7,084 bases of DNA from Cyanobacteria bacterium UBA11153 (GTDB lineage: Bacteria; Cyanobacteriota; Cyanobacteriia; Cyanobacteriales; Coleofasciculaceae): the NCBI GenBank assembly GCA_003511885.1, contig DOIX01000049.1, positions 23,697 through 30,780 of the forward strand, given 5' to 3'. Positions 1 through 5,225 of the stretch are shown in pieces. The position numbers and the translations under genes were made by a program. The first letter of the stretch is position 1; each line of letters starts with the position of its first letter. The notes beneath the pieces are model-generated. The model was not told the origin of the DNA and searched no databases. It saw only the letters and a list, made by a program, of their open reading frames with translations.

Positions 1-75
1 ATTAACAAACCAATTGCTTAAATGTTGAGGCTCGATTAAGTGTACCTCATTACTGCGGAAACCGCTGTAATATTC

Positions 76-132
76 AAAACTGAAAACTAAGAACTCAAAA
101 CTATCCCCGACTACCCCTATCTCCGACTATCT
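76..132. repeat. Heptamer run (ARAACTN x4) plus 16-base C-rich tandem pair
   Basis: Positions 76-103 read as four consecutive 7-mers (AAAACTG, AAAACTA, AGAACTC, AAAACTA). They run into two 16-base units starting CTATCCCCGAC and CTATCTCCGAC. The 7-base period matches other arrays in this window and the short tandemly repeated repetitive (STRR) heptamers known in cyanobacteria. Assigning it to a named STRR family is not possible by eye. Confidence 0.6.
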
Positions 133-406
133 CTCCCCTGACACCGAGTGCTGTTTCATTCTCCTTTAAGAAATTAGGGAGCTTCTCGATGGGGGGCAAA
201 GAAGCAGGAGAGAATCATATTTTTTCGTAGTAATTAATCCCTAATTTTATTTGAGGATAATTTAGAAGCTGAAAATCCCGTCTGCTTTATAGTCTTGTAG
301 AAATTTGAACATGAAACAATCCTGACACCGGACAATAAATACCCTATTCTTTGAGATAAATTGTTCGCTCCTCTATCCATAAATCCAGCCTTAAAATCCA
401 ACCATC

Positions 407-424
407 GGAGTTAAACGAAACTCC
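407..424. promoter_or_regulatory. Inverted repeat upstream of the DJ-1-like gene
   Basis: GGAGTT (407-412) and AACTCC (419-424) are perfect complements around a 6-base loop. It lies about 77 bases before the start codon at 501. There is no T-run after it, so it does not look like a terminator. It could be an operator or a leader hairpin; function is inferred from position only. Confidence 0.25.
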
Positions 425-500
425 AACATTGCTGCATATTTTAGCAAGATCGGAGACAAATAAAGTTGATAATTTTATTCTGATTTTTTAGGAGGCTATC

Positions 501-1193
501 ATGTCAAAAAAAATACTCGTTGTTGTTACCAGTATTGAAAAATATCCAAATATGAACCGGGCTACTGGATTGTGGCTGGGAGAGGCTGTCCACTTTGTTA
601 AGAAAGTGGAAGATGCTGGCTATGAAGTTAATTATGTAAGTCCTCAAGGCGGATATACTCCGATCGATCCACACAGTCTGGCGATGGCTGATGCCATTGA
701 TTGGGAATGGTATCAGAAGAAAGAATTTATGAATTGTCTTGGGGCTACGCTAAAGCCAAGCGAGGTTAATCCGGATGATTATCTGGCTATCTATTATGCT
801 GGCGGTCATGGTACAATTTGGGATTTTCCTGAGAATGAGGCACTACAGTCTATTAGCCGGAAAATTTATGAAAATGGTGGGTTTGTCTCTTCGGTATGTC
901 ATGGTGCTGTAGGTTTACTTAATATTAAATTGTCAGATGGTTCGCTCCTAGTTAAAGATAAAGAAGTAACTGGTTTTTCCAATGAGGAAGAAAAACTGGC
1001 TCAACTGGATATGTTTGTTCCTTTCTTGACGGAAACTGAATTAGTTGCCAGAGGTGCTGTTTACAAGAAAGCAGATCAACCTTGGGCTTCTTTTGCTGTG
1101 GAAGATAGTCGGGTGATTACTGGTCAAAATCCGGCATCTGGTGGTACTGTTGCTGACTTGCTAATTGCGGCATTAAAGAGATATAGCAGTTGA
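501..1193 (+). CDS. DJ-1/PfpI family protein, Hsp31-like (type 1 glutamine amidotransferase-like domain)
   Basis: The 230-residue protein has the single flavodoxin-like domain of the DJ-1/ThiJ/PfpI superfamily. The motif YYAGGHGTIWDFPEN (98-112) and the nucleophile elbow SSVCHGAVGLL (130-140) are typical of the Hsp31-like branch. The expected catalytic set is visible: Cys133 followed by His134, with Glu28 as the conserved acid near the N terminus. Proteins of this branch act as cytosolic stress proteins reported as holdases and as glutathione-independent glyoxalases acting on methylglyoxal; the exact activity here is inferred. No signal peptide or membrane segment is seen and length is normal. 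The start is well supported by AGGAGG at 490-495, five bases before ATG. It stands alone, convergent with rsmD. Its stop codon lies inside an AGTTGAT heptamer array, so the C terminus ends Ser-Ser at the first repeat unit. Confidence 0.9.
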   Translation: MSKKILVVVTSIEKYPNMNRATGLWLGEAVHFVKKVEDAGYEVNYVSPQGGYTPIDPHSLAMADAIDWEWYQKKEFMNCLGATLKPSEVNPDDYLAIYYAGGHGTIWDFPENEALQSISRKIYENGGFVSSVCHGAVGLLNIKLSDGSLLVKDKEVTGFSNEEEKLAQLDMFVPFLTETELVARGAVYKKADQPWASFAVEDSRVITGQNPASGGTVADLLIAALKRYSS

Positions 1194-1208
1194 TAGTTGA
1201 TAGTTGAT
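1188..1208 (+). repeat. AGTTGAT heptamer array, 3 copies, overlapping a stop codon
   Basis: Three perfect AGTTGAT units run from 1188 to 1208. The first contains the last sense codon (AGT, Ser) and the TGA stop of the DJ-1-like gene. It is the same heptamer, in the same orientation relative to the upstream gene, as the arrays at 2133-2181 and 5736-5784. Confidence 0.85.
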
Positions 1209-1333
1209 AAGCTGCTGCGCATTTAAACTGTATGTTTTCCAATTAGGAAAAAATCGCTCAAACCTTCTCCCCTGCTCCTCTTCTCCTCTGCCCCCCTGCC
1301 CTCAAAACAAGCAATTTAAAAGTATGACAGCTT

Positions 1334-1352
1334 AGTGGACAGTTGACAATTA
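1334..1352 (+). repeat. Degenerate heptamer pair, also found at 7013
   Basis: AGTGGACAGTTGACAATTA consists of two heptamers (AGTGGAC, AGTTGAC) plus five bases. The identical 19-mer occurs again at 7013-7031, which marks it as a dispersed short repeat. Confidence 0.7.
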
Positions 1353-1354
1353 TA

Positions 1355-1396
1355 GCAAGGGACTAGGGGCTTGGGGCAAGGGACTAGGGAAGAAAG
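1355..1396 (+). repeat. Composite NNNNGGG heptamer array
   Basis: Positions 1355-1389 split exactly into five 7-mers ending in GGG: GCAAGGG, ACTAGGG, GCTTGGG, then GCAAGGG and ACTAGGG again, followed by AAGAAAG (1390-1396). A diverged copy with the same unit order and the same AAGAAAG tail lies at 3579-3620. The rest of the spacer 1194-1488 holds a CT-rich tract (about 1263-1302) and a palindrome at 1434-1449, with no supported gene. Confidence 0.75.
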
Positions 1397-1433
1397 TGGT
1401 AAAATCAATGGTTTCAGGAATCGAGAACGCCTT

Positions 1434-1449
1434 AACCGCCCTGGCGGTT
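1434..1449. other. Palindromic hairpin downstream of rsmD
   Basis: AACCGCC (1434-1440) and GGCGGTT (1443-1449) form a perfect 7-base inverted repeat separated by two bases; sterically it would be a 6 bp stem with a CCTG loop. It lies about 40 bases past the rsmD stop codon on the minus strand. It could end or protect the rsmD transcript, but it has no T-run and may simply be a dispersed cyanobacterial palindrome. Confidence 0.45.
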
Positions 1450-1488
1450 GCTATATAACCATGTTCATCAAGAGAGGGAGATTCTCGA

Positions 1489-2046
1489 TCAATCCAGATC
1501 CAGATTTTCCAAGGCTCTACGATAGAAAGTTACAGCAGTATTACCGTAGACTTTTTGACGACATATTTCCAGAGTAGGAATGGTTATAGCCTGCCAAGAG
1601 TGGGGATTGTGTTCGACAGCAATTTCACCTTCCGAAGCAAGAATCTCACCCACAGCGATCGCATCTAAGACAGGTTGATACAAGTCGCTAGCATAAGGCG
1701 GATCGAAATAAATCCGGTCAAACTTTTCTCCAGCAAGACTTTTCAATCGCATCACCACATCTCCTCGCCATACCTGAAATTCTTGTCCAGGTTGTGCTAC
1801 CATTTCCCAGTTTTGTTGAACAATCGAACATGATTTGCTCCATTTGTCAATCCCTACGACTAAAGATGCCCCTCGACAGAGTGCTTCTGCACCCATGGAA
1901 CCCGTACCCGCACAAAGATCCAACCAACGACAAGACGCGATCGCACCTTGCCAAATATTAAAGATTGCTTCTCGCACCCGTGCAGGCGTAGGACGGATAG
2001 TTTGTCCGGGGAGAGTTTTTAACTGACGATTACCATAAATTCTCAT
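1489..2046 (-). CDS. rsmD: 16S rRNA (guanine(966)-N(2))-methyltransferase RsmD
   Basis: RsmD transfers a methyl group from S-adenosylmethionine to N2 of G966 in 16S rRNA, acting late in 30S subunit assembly. The 185-residue protein has the family signatures in order: N-terminal MRIYGNRQL and RPTPARVREAIFNIW (18-32), SAM-binding motif I DLCAGTGSMGAEAL (43-56), an acidic GIDK (65-68) at the end of strand 2, and the catalytic motif IV FDPPY (114-118). Length is typical. ATG at 2046 is the natural start because RsmD proteins begin with this Arg-rich segment; no clear Shine-Dalgarno precedes it. Two HIP1 octamers lie inside the gene. The DUF3531-like gene is upstream on the same strand, 136 bases away across a repeat-filled spacer, so co-transcription is possible but not shown. 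It converges on the DJ-1-like gene. Confidence 0.93.
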   Translation of the reverse strand: MRIYGNRQLKTLPGQTIRPTPARVREAIFNIWQGAIASCRWLDLCAGTGSMGAEALCRGASLVVGIDKWSKSCSIVQQNWEMVAQPGQEFQVWRGDVVMRLKSLAGEKFDRIYFDPPYASDLYQPVLDAIAVGEILASEGEIAVEHNPHSWQAITIPTLEICRQKVYGNTAVTFYRRALENLDLD

Positions 2047-2053
2047 TATTTAC

Positions 2054-2074
2054 GGGAATGGGGAATAGGGAGTA
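2054..2074. repeat. GGGARTR heptamer run, 3 copies
   Basis: GGGAATG, GGGAATA and GGGAGTA follow each other at 2054-2074, just upstream of rsmD on its non-template side. The reverse complement (YAYTCCC) matches the C-rich heptamers at 3656-3676, so it is the same dispersed heptamer family in the opposite orientation. Confidence 0.65.
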
Positions 2075-2132
2075 GGAAGGAAAATAAAATGTACCCTTGC
2101 TTCATAAACAGTTTGATTTCCCTTAAATAACT

Positions 2133-2181
2133 ATCAACTGTCAACTATCAACTATCAACTATCAATTATCAATTATCAACT
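2133..2181 (-). repeat. AGTTGAY heptamer array, 7 copies
   Basis: Seven consecutive 7-mers read on + as ATCAACT, GTCAACT, ATCAACT, ATCAACT, ATCAATT, ATCAATT and ATCAACT. On the minus strand they are AGTTGAT, AATTGAT and AGTTGAC units. The array begins one base after the TAG stop (2183-2185) of the DUF3531-like gene and runs in that gene's sense direction toward rsmD. Confidence 0.88.
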
Positions 2182-2182
2182 A

Positions 2183-2635
2183 CTATACCTGAGATTCGTA
2201 AAATAGCGATTGTCTGTTAGTTGGTACTAACCAATCTTGATTTTGACCGCCGATGACTAATCTTTCAATTTGAAGGTATTCCTTAGACAACTGTTTGATA
2301 GCATTAATCAAGACATCAAGTGCGATCGCATCAGAGGTTCCCAAATCGAACCAGCAGCGTCCCCAAGTCCCTTCATACTCAAAATCACCTTTATTGTGCA
2401 TCAGTGCCATCAAAGTGCTATCTTCTTGTGAATCATCATACTCCATATAACCAATTTCAACACCCATCTCTTGCACCTGAAGATTTTCTGCGTTAAACCC
2501 TCCCAGTTTTCCCAGGTAAAACCAAGAGTTAAAGAGTTCTTCAACATATTCCTTTTCCATTGACGAAGGAACAGTACTAAACTCCAACCAAATCCACACA
2601 TCAAAAGGGTTATACTCGCGGAACTGTATTTGCAT
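2183..2635 (-). CDS. DUF3531-like conserved cyanobacterial protein
   Basis: This 150-residue protein resembles the DUF3531 family of cyanobacteria and plant plastids, which has no established biochemical role as far as I know. Supporting features are the length and the aromatic-rich conserved blocks: FDVWIWLEF (11-19), LFNSWFYLGKLGGFNAENLQ (34-53) and WGRCWFDLGTSDAIALDVL (91-109). It is acidic, soluble, and shows no signal peptide or membrane segment. The family assignment is from memory of these motifs, not a search. ATG at 2635 places the conserved N-terminal block at residue 1; no good Shine-Dalgarno is seen. A HIP1 site inside (2322-2329) argues for a resident host gene. It is upstream of rsmD on the same strand, and a transposon sits immediately upstream of its own start, which may have separated it from its original promoter region. 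Confidence 0.75.
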   Translation of the reverse strand: MQIQFREYNPFDVWIWLEFSTVPSSMEKEYVEELFNSWFYLGKLGGFNAENLQVQEMGVEIGYMEYDDSQEDSTLMALMHNKGDFEYEGTWGRCWFDLGTSDAIALDVLINAIKQLSKEYLQIERLVIGGQNQDWLVPTNRQSLFYESQV

Positions 2636-2667
2636 AATCGTTAACGCTTCTACTAACCTCGACTATT

Positions 2668-2985
2668 TTAACGGGGATTGACATCTCCCCTGGCTAGCTG
2701 TGCTGATTGCGCAGCCATCGCTTGGTAATGTGGGCTATCCTTGAGGGCTTTGTCTAATTCCGGATAAGTTGTGCTACATTTATATGTCTTCCAACCGTAG
2801 CGTAACTCATCGCCACGCCAGTAAGTAGTAAACCCATTTTCCAGTTGTTCAAGCTTGCTGTAATGAGTTTGTTTAGCGTAATAAATCCCACAGTTAATTA
2901 AACTGTTGACGTTTTGGCATTGGTCAAGCCAAAAGACTTGTTCTTCTGTCGTAAATCTAGCTCTAACTGCTACTGTTTTGTACAA
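2668..2985 (-). pseudogene. tnpB: Truncated tnpB (N-terminal remnant of IS605 OrfB)
   Basis: The reading frame gives 105 residues, whereas full TnpB proteins have about 370-420. Residues 1-96 resemble the N-terminal region of one TnpB subgroup, with the helix WLDQCQNVNSLINCGIYYAK (19-38) and SPHYQAMAAQSAQ (84-96). After Gln96 the frame enters LARGDVNPR, which is simply a translation of the element's right-end DNA; the TAA stop is part of the CCGTTAA end motif. The RuvC-like nuclease domain, zinc finger and omega-RNA region are all missing, so no RNA-guided nuclease can be made. The start shown is a TTG; an ATG at 2993 is out of frame and soon hits a stop. A perfect promoter lies just upstream (3037-3009), so the remnant may still be transcribed. 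Confidence 0.85.
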
Positions 2986-2986
2986 T

Positions 2987-3016
2987 TTGCCATCACATCT
3001 TGTTGTTGATTATAGT
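2987..3016 (+). promoter_or_regulatory. Candidate tnpA promoter
   Basis: TTGCCA (2987-2992) and TATAGT (3011-3016) are separated by 18 bases and point toward tnpA. They interleave with the stronger minus-strand promoter, so the two genes would compete for polymerase. Match quality is moderate. Confidence 0.4.
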
Positions 3017-3037
3017 TGCTACTATAAGTAGTGTCAA
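3009..3037 (-). promoter_or_regulatory. Perfect-consensus sigma-70-type promoter for the tnpB remnant
   Basis: On the minus strand TTGACA (3037-3032) and TATAAT (3014-3009) are both exact consensus hexamers with 17 bases between them. Transcription would start near 3002, giving a leader of about 17 bases to the TTG at 2985. The -35 box overlaps the GTG start candidate of tnpA at 3031. Confidence 0.7.
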
Positions 3038-3465
3038 CTAAATACCCACAAATGGCTAAACTTTCAAAAGAGGATTACGAGTATCGGCGCACCGACAATT
3101 CCGTGTCATCTATCAACTACCATTTTGTGTTTGTGCCTAAACGTCGTAAACCCGTACTAATCCAAGAAGTAGCTCATCGCTTACAAGAGATTATCTTTGA
3201 ATTGGTTACAGAGCATGGCTGGAAACTAATCGCCCTGGAGGTTCAGCCAGACCATGTTCATTTCTTTATCAATGCGCCTACACATGAGTCGCCTGCTGAT
3301 ATCGCACGGTGGGTAAAAGGGAGGGCATCTCATCACCTCAGAAAAGAATTTCCAGAACTGAAAAGGCTACCAGCGCTGTGGACTCCAACCTATTTCGTAG
3401 CAACAATAGGTCAAGTTAGTACCGAGGTAGTTAAGAGGTATATTGAAAACCAGCGTGGAAAATGA
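3031..3465 (+). CDS. tnpA: IS200/IS605-family Y1 (HUH) transposase TnpA
   Basis: TnpA is the single-strand DNA transposase of this family; it cuts and rejoins the hairpin-bearing ends as a dimer through a tyrosine-DNA link. The 144-residue protein is full length. The HUH motif is PDHVHFF (73-79; His75 and His77) and the catalytic tyrosine is Tyr137 in EVVKRYIENQ (132-141). NYHFVFVPKRRKPVL (29-43) is the characteristic first strand. The GTG at 3031 overlaps the divergent promoter's -35 box; the in-frame ATG at 3052 (MAKLSKEDYEY, 137 residues) is an equally good or better start, and neither has a clear Shine-Dalgarno. All key residues are intact, so it could be active, but the element's own right end looks damaged. 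Confidence 0.92.
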   Translation: MSTKYPQMAKLSKEDYEYRRTDNSVSSINYHFVFVPKRRKPVLIQEVAHRLQEIIFELVTEHGWKLIALEVQPDHVHFFINAPTHESPADIARWVKGRASHHLRKEFPELKRLPALWTPTYFVATIGQVSTEVVKRYIENQRGK

Positions 3466-3502
3466 TGAAGATATAGGGATAAAGCCCTTGAGTCCCTTTC
3501 TT

Positions 3503-3523
3503 CCCCTGGTTTCTAACCAGGGG
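3503..3523. other. Left-end subterminal hairpin of the first IS element
   Basis: CCCCTGGTT (3503-3511) and AACCAGGGG (3515-3523) form a perfect 9 bp stem with a TCT loop, 38 bases past the tnpA stop. In this transposon family TnpA recognises such subterminal hairpins. There is no T-run, so it is not a standard terminator, although it might also block read-through. Confidence 0.75.
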
Positions 3524-3578
3524 TTCTCAGCTTCTATGATGTTTTGATAGGGAAGATAGTTTTCAGGAATGAGCGATA

Positions 3579-3620
3579 GTCAGGGACTACTGGCTCGGGA
3601 CTATTGGCTGGGGAAGAAAG
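3579..3620 (+). repeat. Second copy of the composite heptamer array
   Basis: The stretch divides into GTCAGGG, ACTACTG, GCTCGGG, ACTATTG and GCTGGGG, then AAGAAAG. Unit order and tail match the array at 1355-1396, and both copies continue with a similar GTAAAA or ATAAAA stretch. It is a diverged copy of the same dispersed repeat. Confidence 0.65.
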
Positions 3621-3655
3621 CGATAAAACCCTCTTCCCACTCTTCCCCCTACCTT

Positions 3656-3676
3656 CACTCCTCACTCCCCACTCCC
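3656..3676 (+). repeat. CACTCCC heptamer run, 3 copies
   Basis: CACTCCT, CACTCCC and CACTCCC are contiguous and run into TATTAAA. A looser CT-rich stretch precedes them from about 3631. The family matches the reverse complement of the run at 2054-2074. Confidence 0.65.
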
Positions 3677-3838
3677 TATTAAATGTTATCTATAGCAGTA
3701 TGCCCTGGCGTAATTACAGTACATTTGATCTAAAAATCTGGCGATAAAGCATCCATCTATTTAATCTGTAACTATACCAGTGAGTAGCGCTATAGTGAGG
3801 GATGAAAGGCGGTTAAATTAAGTCAATTAACATTTAAT

Positions 3839-3870
3839 TTGGCACTACCTACCAGTAAATCATCTATAAT
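3839..3870 (+). promoter_or_regulatory. Candidate tnpB promoter giving a leaderless mRNA
   Basis: TATAAT (3865-3870) is an exact -10 box ending only six bases before the tnpB ATG at 3877. A start 6-8 bases downstream would fall on or next to the A of ATG. TTGGCA (3839-3844) is a five-of-six -35 match, but the spacer of 20 bases is longer than optimal. Confidence 0.4.
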
Positions 3871-3876
3871 AATGAG

Positions 3877-5136
3877 ATGCTGACACTTACACACCGCTAC
3901 CGAATCTATCCTGACTTCACTCAAGAACAGATACTCATTGAGTGGATGGAAATTTGTCGTGGAGCCTATAACTATGCGCTGCGAGAAATAAAAGATTGGT
4001 GTGACAGTCGTAAGTGTCCGATTGACAGATGCTCTCTGGAGAAAGAGTATATCATTTCTCCAGAATTGAAGTTTCCAGGGGAAATTCAGCAGCTTAACAA
4101 CTTGCCAAAAGCCAAGAAAGAATTTCCCAAGTTAAATGAGGTTCCTTCTCAAGTTCTTCAGCAAGCTATTAAGCAGTTACATAGAGGGTGGCAATATTTT
4201 CAACAGAAAGGGTTCGGCTTCCCCAGATTGAAGAAGTATGGGCGGTTTAAGTCGTTGCTGTTTCCTCAGTTTAGGGAGAATCCGGTGACGAATTTGCACA
4301 TTAAACTGCCCAAGATTGGGGCTATTCCCATCAACTTACATCGACCTATCCCGACAGGATTTGCAGTCAAGCAAGTGCGAATCTCTCGGGGTGCCGATAA
4401 ATGGTACGCATCTATTTCGCTGCAATGTGATGTCAACGTTCCCAACCCAACGCCCTACGGTTATCCCATTGGAGTTGATGTTGGGTTGGAAAAATTCTTG
4501 ACAACAAGTGAAGGTATTCTTGTAAAACCTCCCAAGTTCTTCAAACAACTGCAAAGCAAGTTGAAATTACTGCAACGCAGGCTGAAGAGAAAACAACGGA
4601 GGTCGAAAAACTACGAAAAACAACGCCTTAAAGTTGCCCGAATTCACCATCAAATTGACAACACAAGGAAGGACTTTCACTATAAACAAGCACATACCCT
4701 TTGCGATGCAGGCGATATGATTTTCATGGAAGATCTAGATTACCGCACTAGTGCTAAAGGGATGTTTGGAAAACAGATGCTTGATGCAGCATTTTGTCAG
4801 TTTAGAACCATTGTTAAGCATGTGTGTTGGAAACGTGGAAAATTCTTTGAGGTAGTTGATGCTAGGGGAACTTCTCAAGAATGTCCTGAATGTGGTGGTG
4901 AAGTGAAAAAAAACCTGAGTGTTAGAGTCCATAACTGTCCTCACTGTGGATACACAACGCATAGGGATGTAGCAGCAGCTCAGAATATTAGAAACCGAGG
5001 AATTAAACTAATTGGTACCGTTGGGCAGACGGGAAGGGAAACAGCCTGTGCAGTCGAGCTACCGGGGACTGATGAAAGTCAGTCCAGGCAAGTGGCAAAA
5101 TCTCGTCAGAGAGTAACCAGGAAACCTAAGAAGTGA
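3877..5136 (+). CDS. tnpB: RNA-guided endonuclease TnpB (IS200/IS605 OrfB family)
   Basis: TnpB is the ancestor-type nuclease of Cas12; with an omega-RNA made from the element's 3' end it cuts DNA matching the flanking guide, favouring retention of the element. The 419-residue protein is full length. Visible parts are the N-terminal helical region (MLTLTHRYRIYP at 1-12), RuvC-I GVDVGLEKF (199-207; Asp201), a basic helix rich in Lys/Arg (224-251), RuvC-II IFMEDLDY (282-289; Glu285), a zinc finger CPECG (336-340) with CPHCGY (354-359), and RuvC-III HRDVAAAQNI (362-371; Asp364). All three acidic residues and four cysteines are present, so activity is plausible. The start agrees with the usual family N terminus; no Shine-Dalgarno is present, and a TATAAT box lies six bases upstream. 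The last 40 or so residues after the RuvC domain are translated from DNA likely to encode the omega-RNA scaffold. Confidence 0.93.
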   Translation: MLTLTHRYRIYPDFTQEQILIEWMEICRGAYNYALREIKDWCDSRKCPIDRCSLEKEYIISPELKFPGEIQQLNNLPKAKKEFPKLNEVPSQVLQQAIKQLHRGWQYFQQKGFGFPRLKKYGRFKSLLFPQFRENPVTNLHIKLPKIGAIPINLHRPIPTGFAVKQVRISRGADKWYASISLQCDVNVPNPTPYGYPIGVDVGLEKFLTTSEGILVKPPKFFKQLQSKLKLLQRRLKRKQRRSKNYEKQRLKVARIHHQIDNTRKDFHYKQAHTLCDAGDMIFMEDLDYRTSAKGMFGKQMLDAAFCQFRTIVKHVCWKRGKFFEVVDARGTSQECPECGGEVKKNLSVRVHNCPHCGYTTHRDVAAAQNIRNRGIKLIGTVGQTGRETACAVELPGTDESQSRQVAKSRQRVTRKPKK

Positions 5137-5193
5137 TTCTTGGGAAGCCTACACCATAATCTCTGATTTGGTGTAGGAGGATGTCACCGTTAA
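5030..5193 (+). ncRNA. Predicted omega-RNA (TnpB guide RNA) region
   Basis: TnpB guide RNAs are processed from the 3' end of tnpB through the right end, with the guide taken from flanking DNA. Here this zone contains a hairpin inside the coding sequence (GGACTGA 5066-5072, TCAGTCC 5079-5085, loop TGAAAG) and the right-end hairpin at 5148-5177. The guide would begin just after the element's end, at about 5187-5194. The limits are inferred from the family, not read from the sequence. Confidence 0.5.
5148..5177 (+). other. Right-end hairpin of the tnpB element
   Basis: CCTACACCA (5148-5156) and TGGTGTAGG (5169-5177) pair perfectly around a 12-base loop, 11 bases after the tnpB stop. It is followed at once by the end motif GATGTCA. 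This is the expected right-end subterminal structure and would form the 3' part of the omega-RNA scaffold. Confidence 0.75.
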
Positions 5194-5225
5194 TGTAGAT
5201 CAGAAAAAAACTGTAGGACTCAAAT

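Larger units (their letters stand above)
1..500. other. Gene-free leader region with short repeats
   Basis: I found no convincing coding sequence on either strand here; stops are frequent in all frames and no partial gene enters from the left edge. The stretch is A+T-rich. It contains a four-unit AAAACTN heptamer run (76-103), then two imperfect 16-base C-rich units (101-116 and 117-132, 13 of 16 identical). A small inverted repeat GGAGTT/AACTCC lies at 407-424. The last part must carry the promoter of the DJ-1-like gene at 501, but I could not identify a convincing -35/-10 pair. Confidence 0.6.
2668..3530. mobile_element. IS605-type IS200/IS605-family element with damaged tnpB
   Basis: The element carries divergent tnpA (+) and a tnpB remnant (-), the IS605 arrangement. 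Past tnpA, a perfect 9 bp hairpin (3503-3523) is the expected subterminal left-end structure. Past tnpB on the minus strand, GATGTCA (2685-2679) then CCGTTAA (2674-2668) matches the right-end signature of the second element (5180-5193). A CCAGGGG arm remains at the right end but its partner arm CCCCTGG is missing, consistent with a deletion that removed most of tnpB and half of the right-end hairpin. Exact ends are uncertain because this family makes no target duplication or terminal inverted repeats. Confidence 0.75.
3466..3876. other. Repeat-filled spacer between the two transposon genes
   Basis: No gene is supported in these 411 bases. In order it holds the left-end hairpin of the first element (3503-3523), a composite heptamer array (3579-3620), a C-rich heptamer run (3656-3676), two small A+T-rich inverted repeats (ACTATA/TATAGT at 3771-3796 and AAATTAA/TTAATTT at 3815-3840), and a TATAAT box at 3865-3870. 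The left end of the second element must lie in the last 110 or so bases, but I could not fix it. Confidence 0.6.
3811..5193 (+). mobile_element. tnpB-only (IS1341-like) IS200/IS605-family element
   Basis: It contains one intact tnpB and no tnpA of its own; the nearby tnpA is separated by the other element's left end and host-type repeats. The right end is well marked by a 9 bp hairpin (5148-5177), then GATGTCA (5180-5186) and CCGTTAA (5187-5193), as in the first element. The left boundary is a guess: candidate structures are the inverted repeats at 3771-3796 or 3815-3840. Such elements are thought to depend on a TnpA supplied in trans. Confidence 0.65.

Noticed and set aside
1371..1577. 68-residue open frame on + overlapping the rsmD 3' end
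   Set aside because: Its first part is heptamer repeat and palindrome sequence, and the rest is antisense to rsmD; no start signal and no recognisable motif.
1835..2026. 63-residue frame on + inside rsmD
   Set aside because: Fully antisense to a confidently identified gene; composition is that of a shadow frame.
2410..2604. 64-residue frame on - inside the DUF3531-like gene
   Set aside because: Out-of-frame shadow of a better-supported gene.
4336..4962. Antisense frames within tnpB (4336-4554 and 4735-4962)
   Set aside because: No homology or start signals; shadows of tnpB, although antisense RNAs cannot be excluded.
3031..5136. tnpA and the intact tnpB as one IS605 element
   Set aside because: The left-end hairpin of the first element and host-type heptamer repeats lie between them, and tnpA already has its own divergent tnpB remnant.
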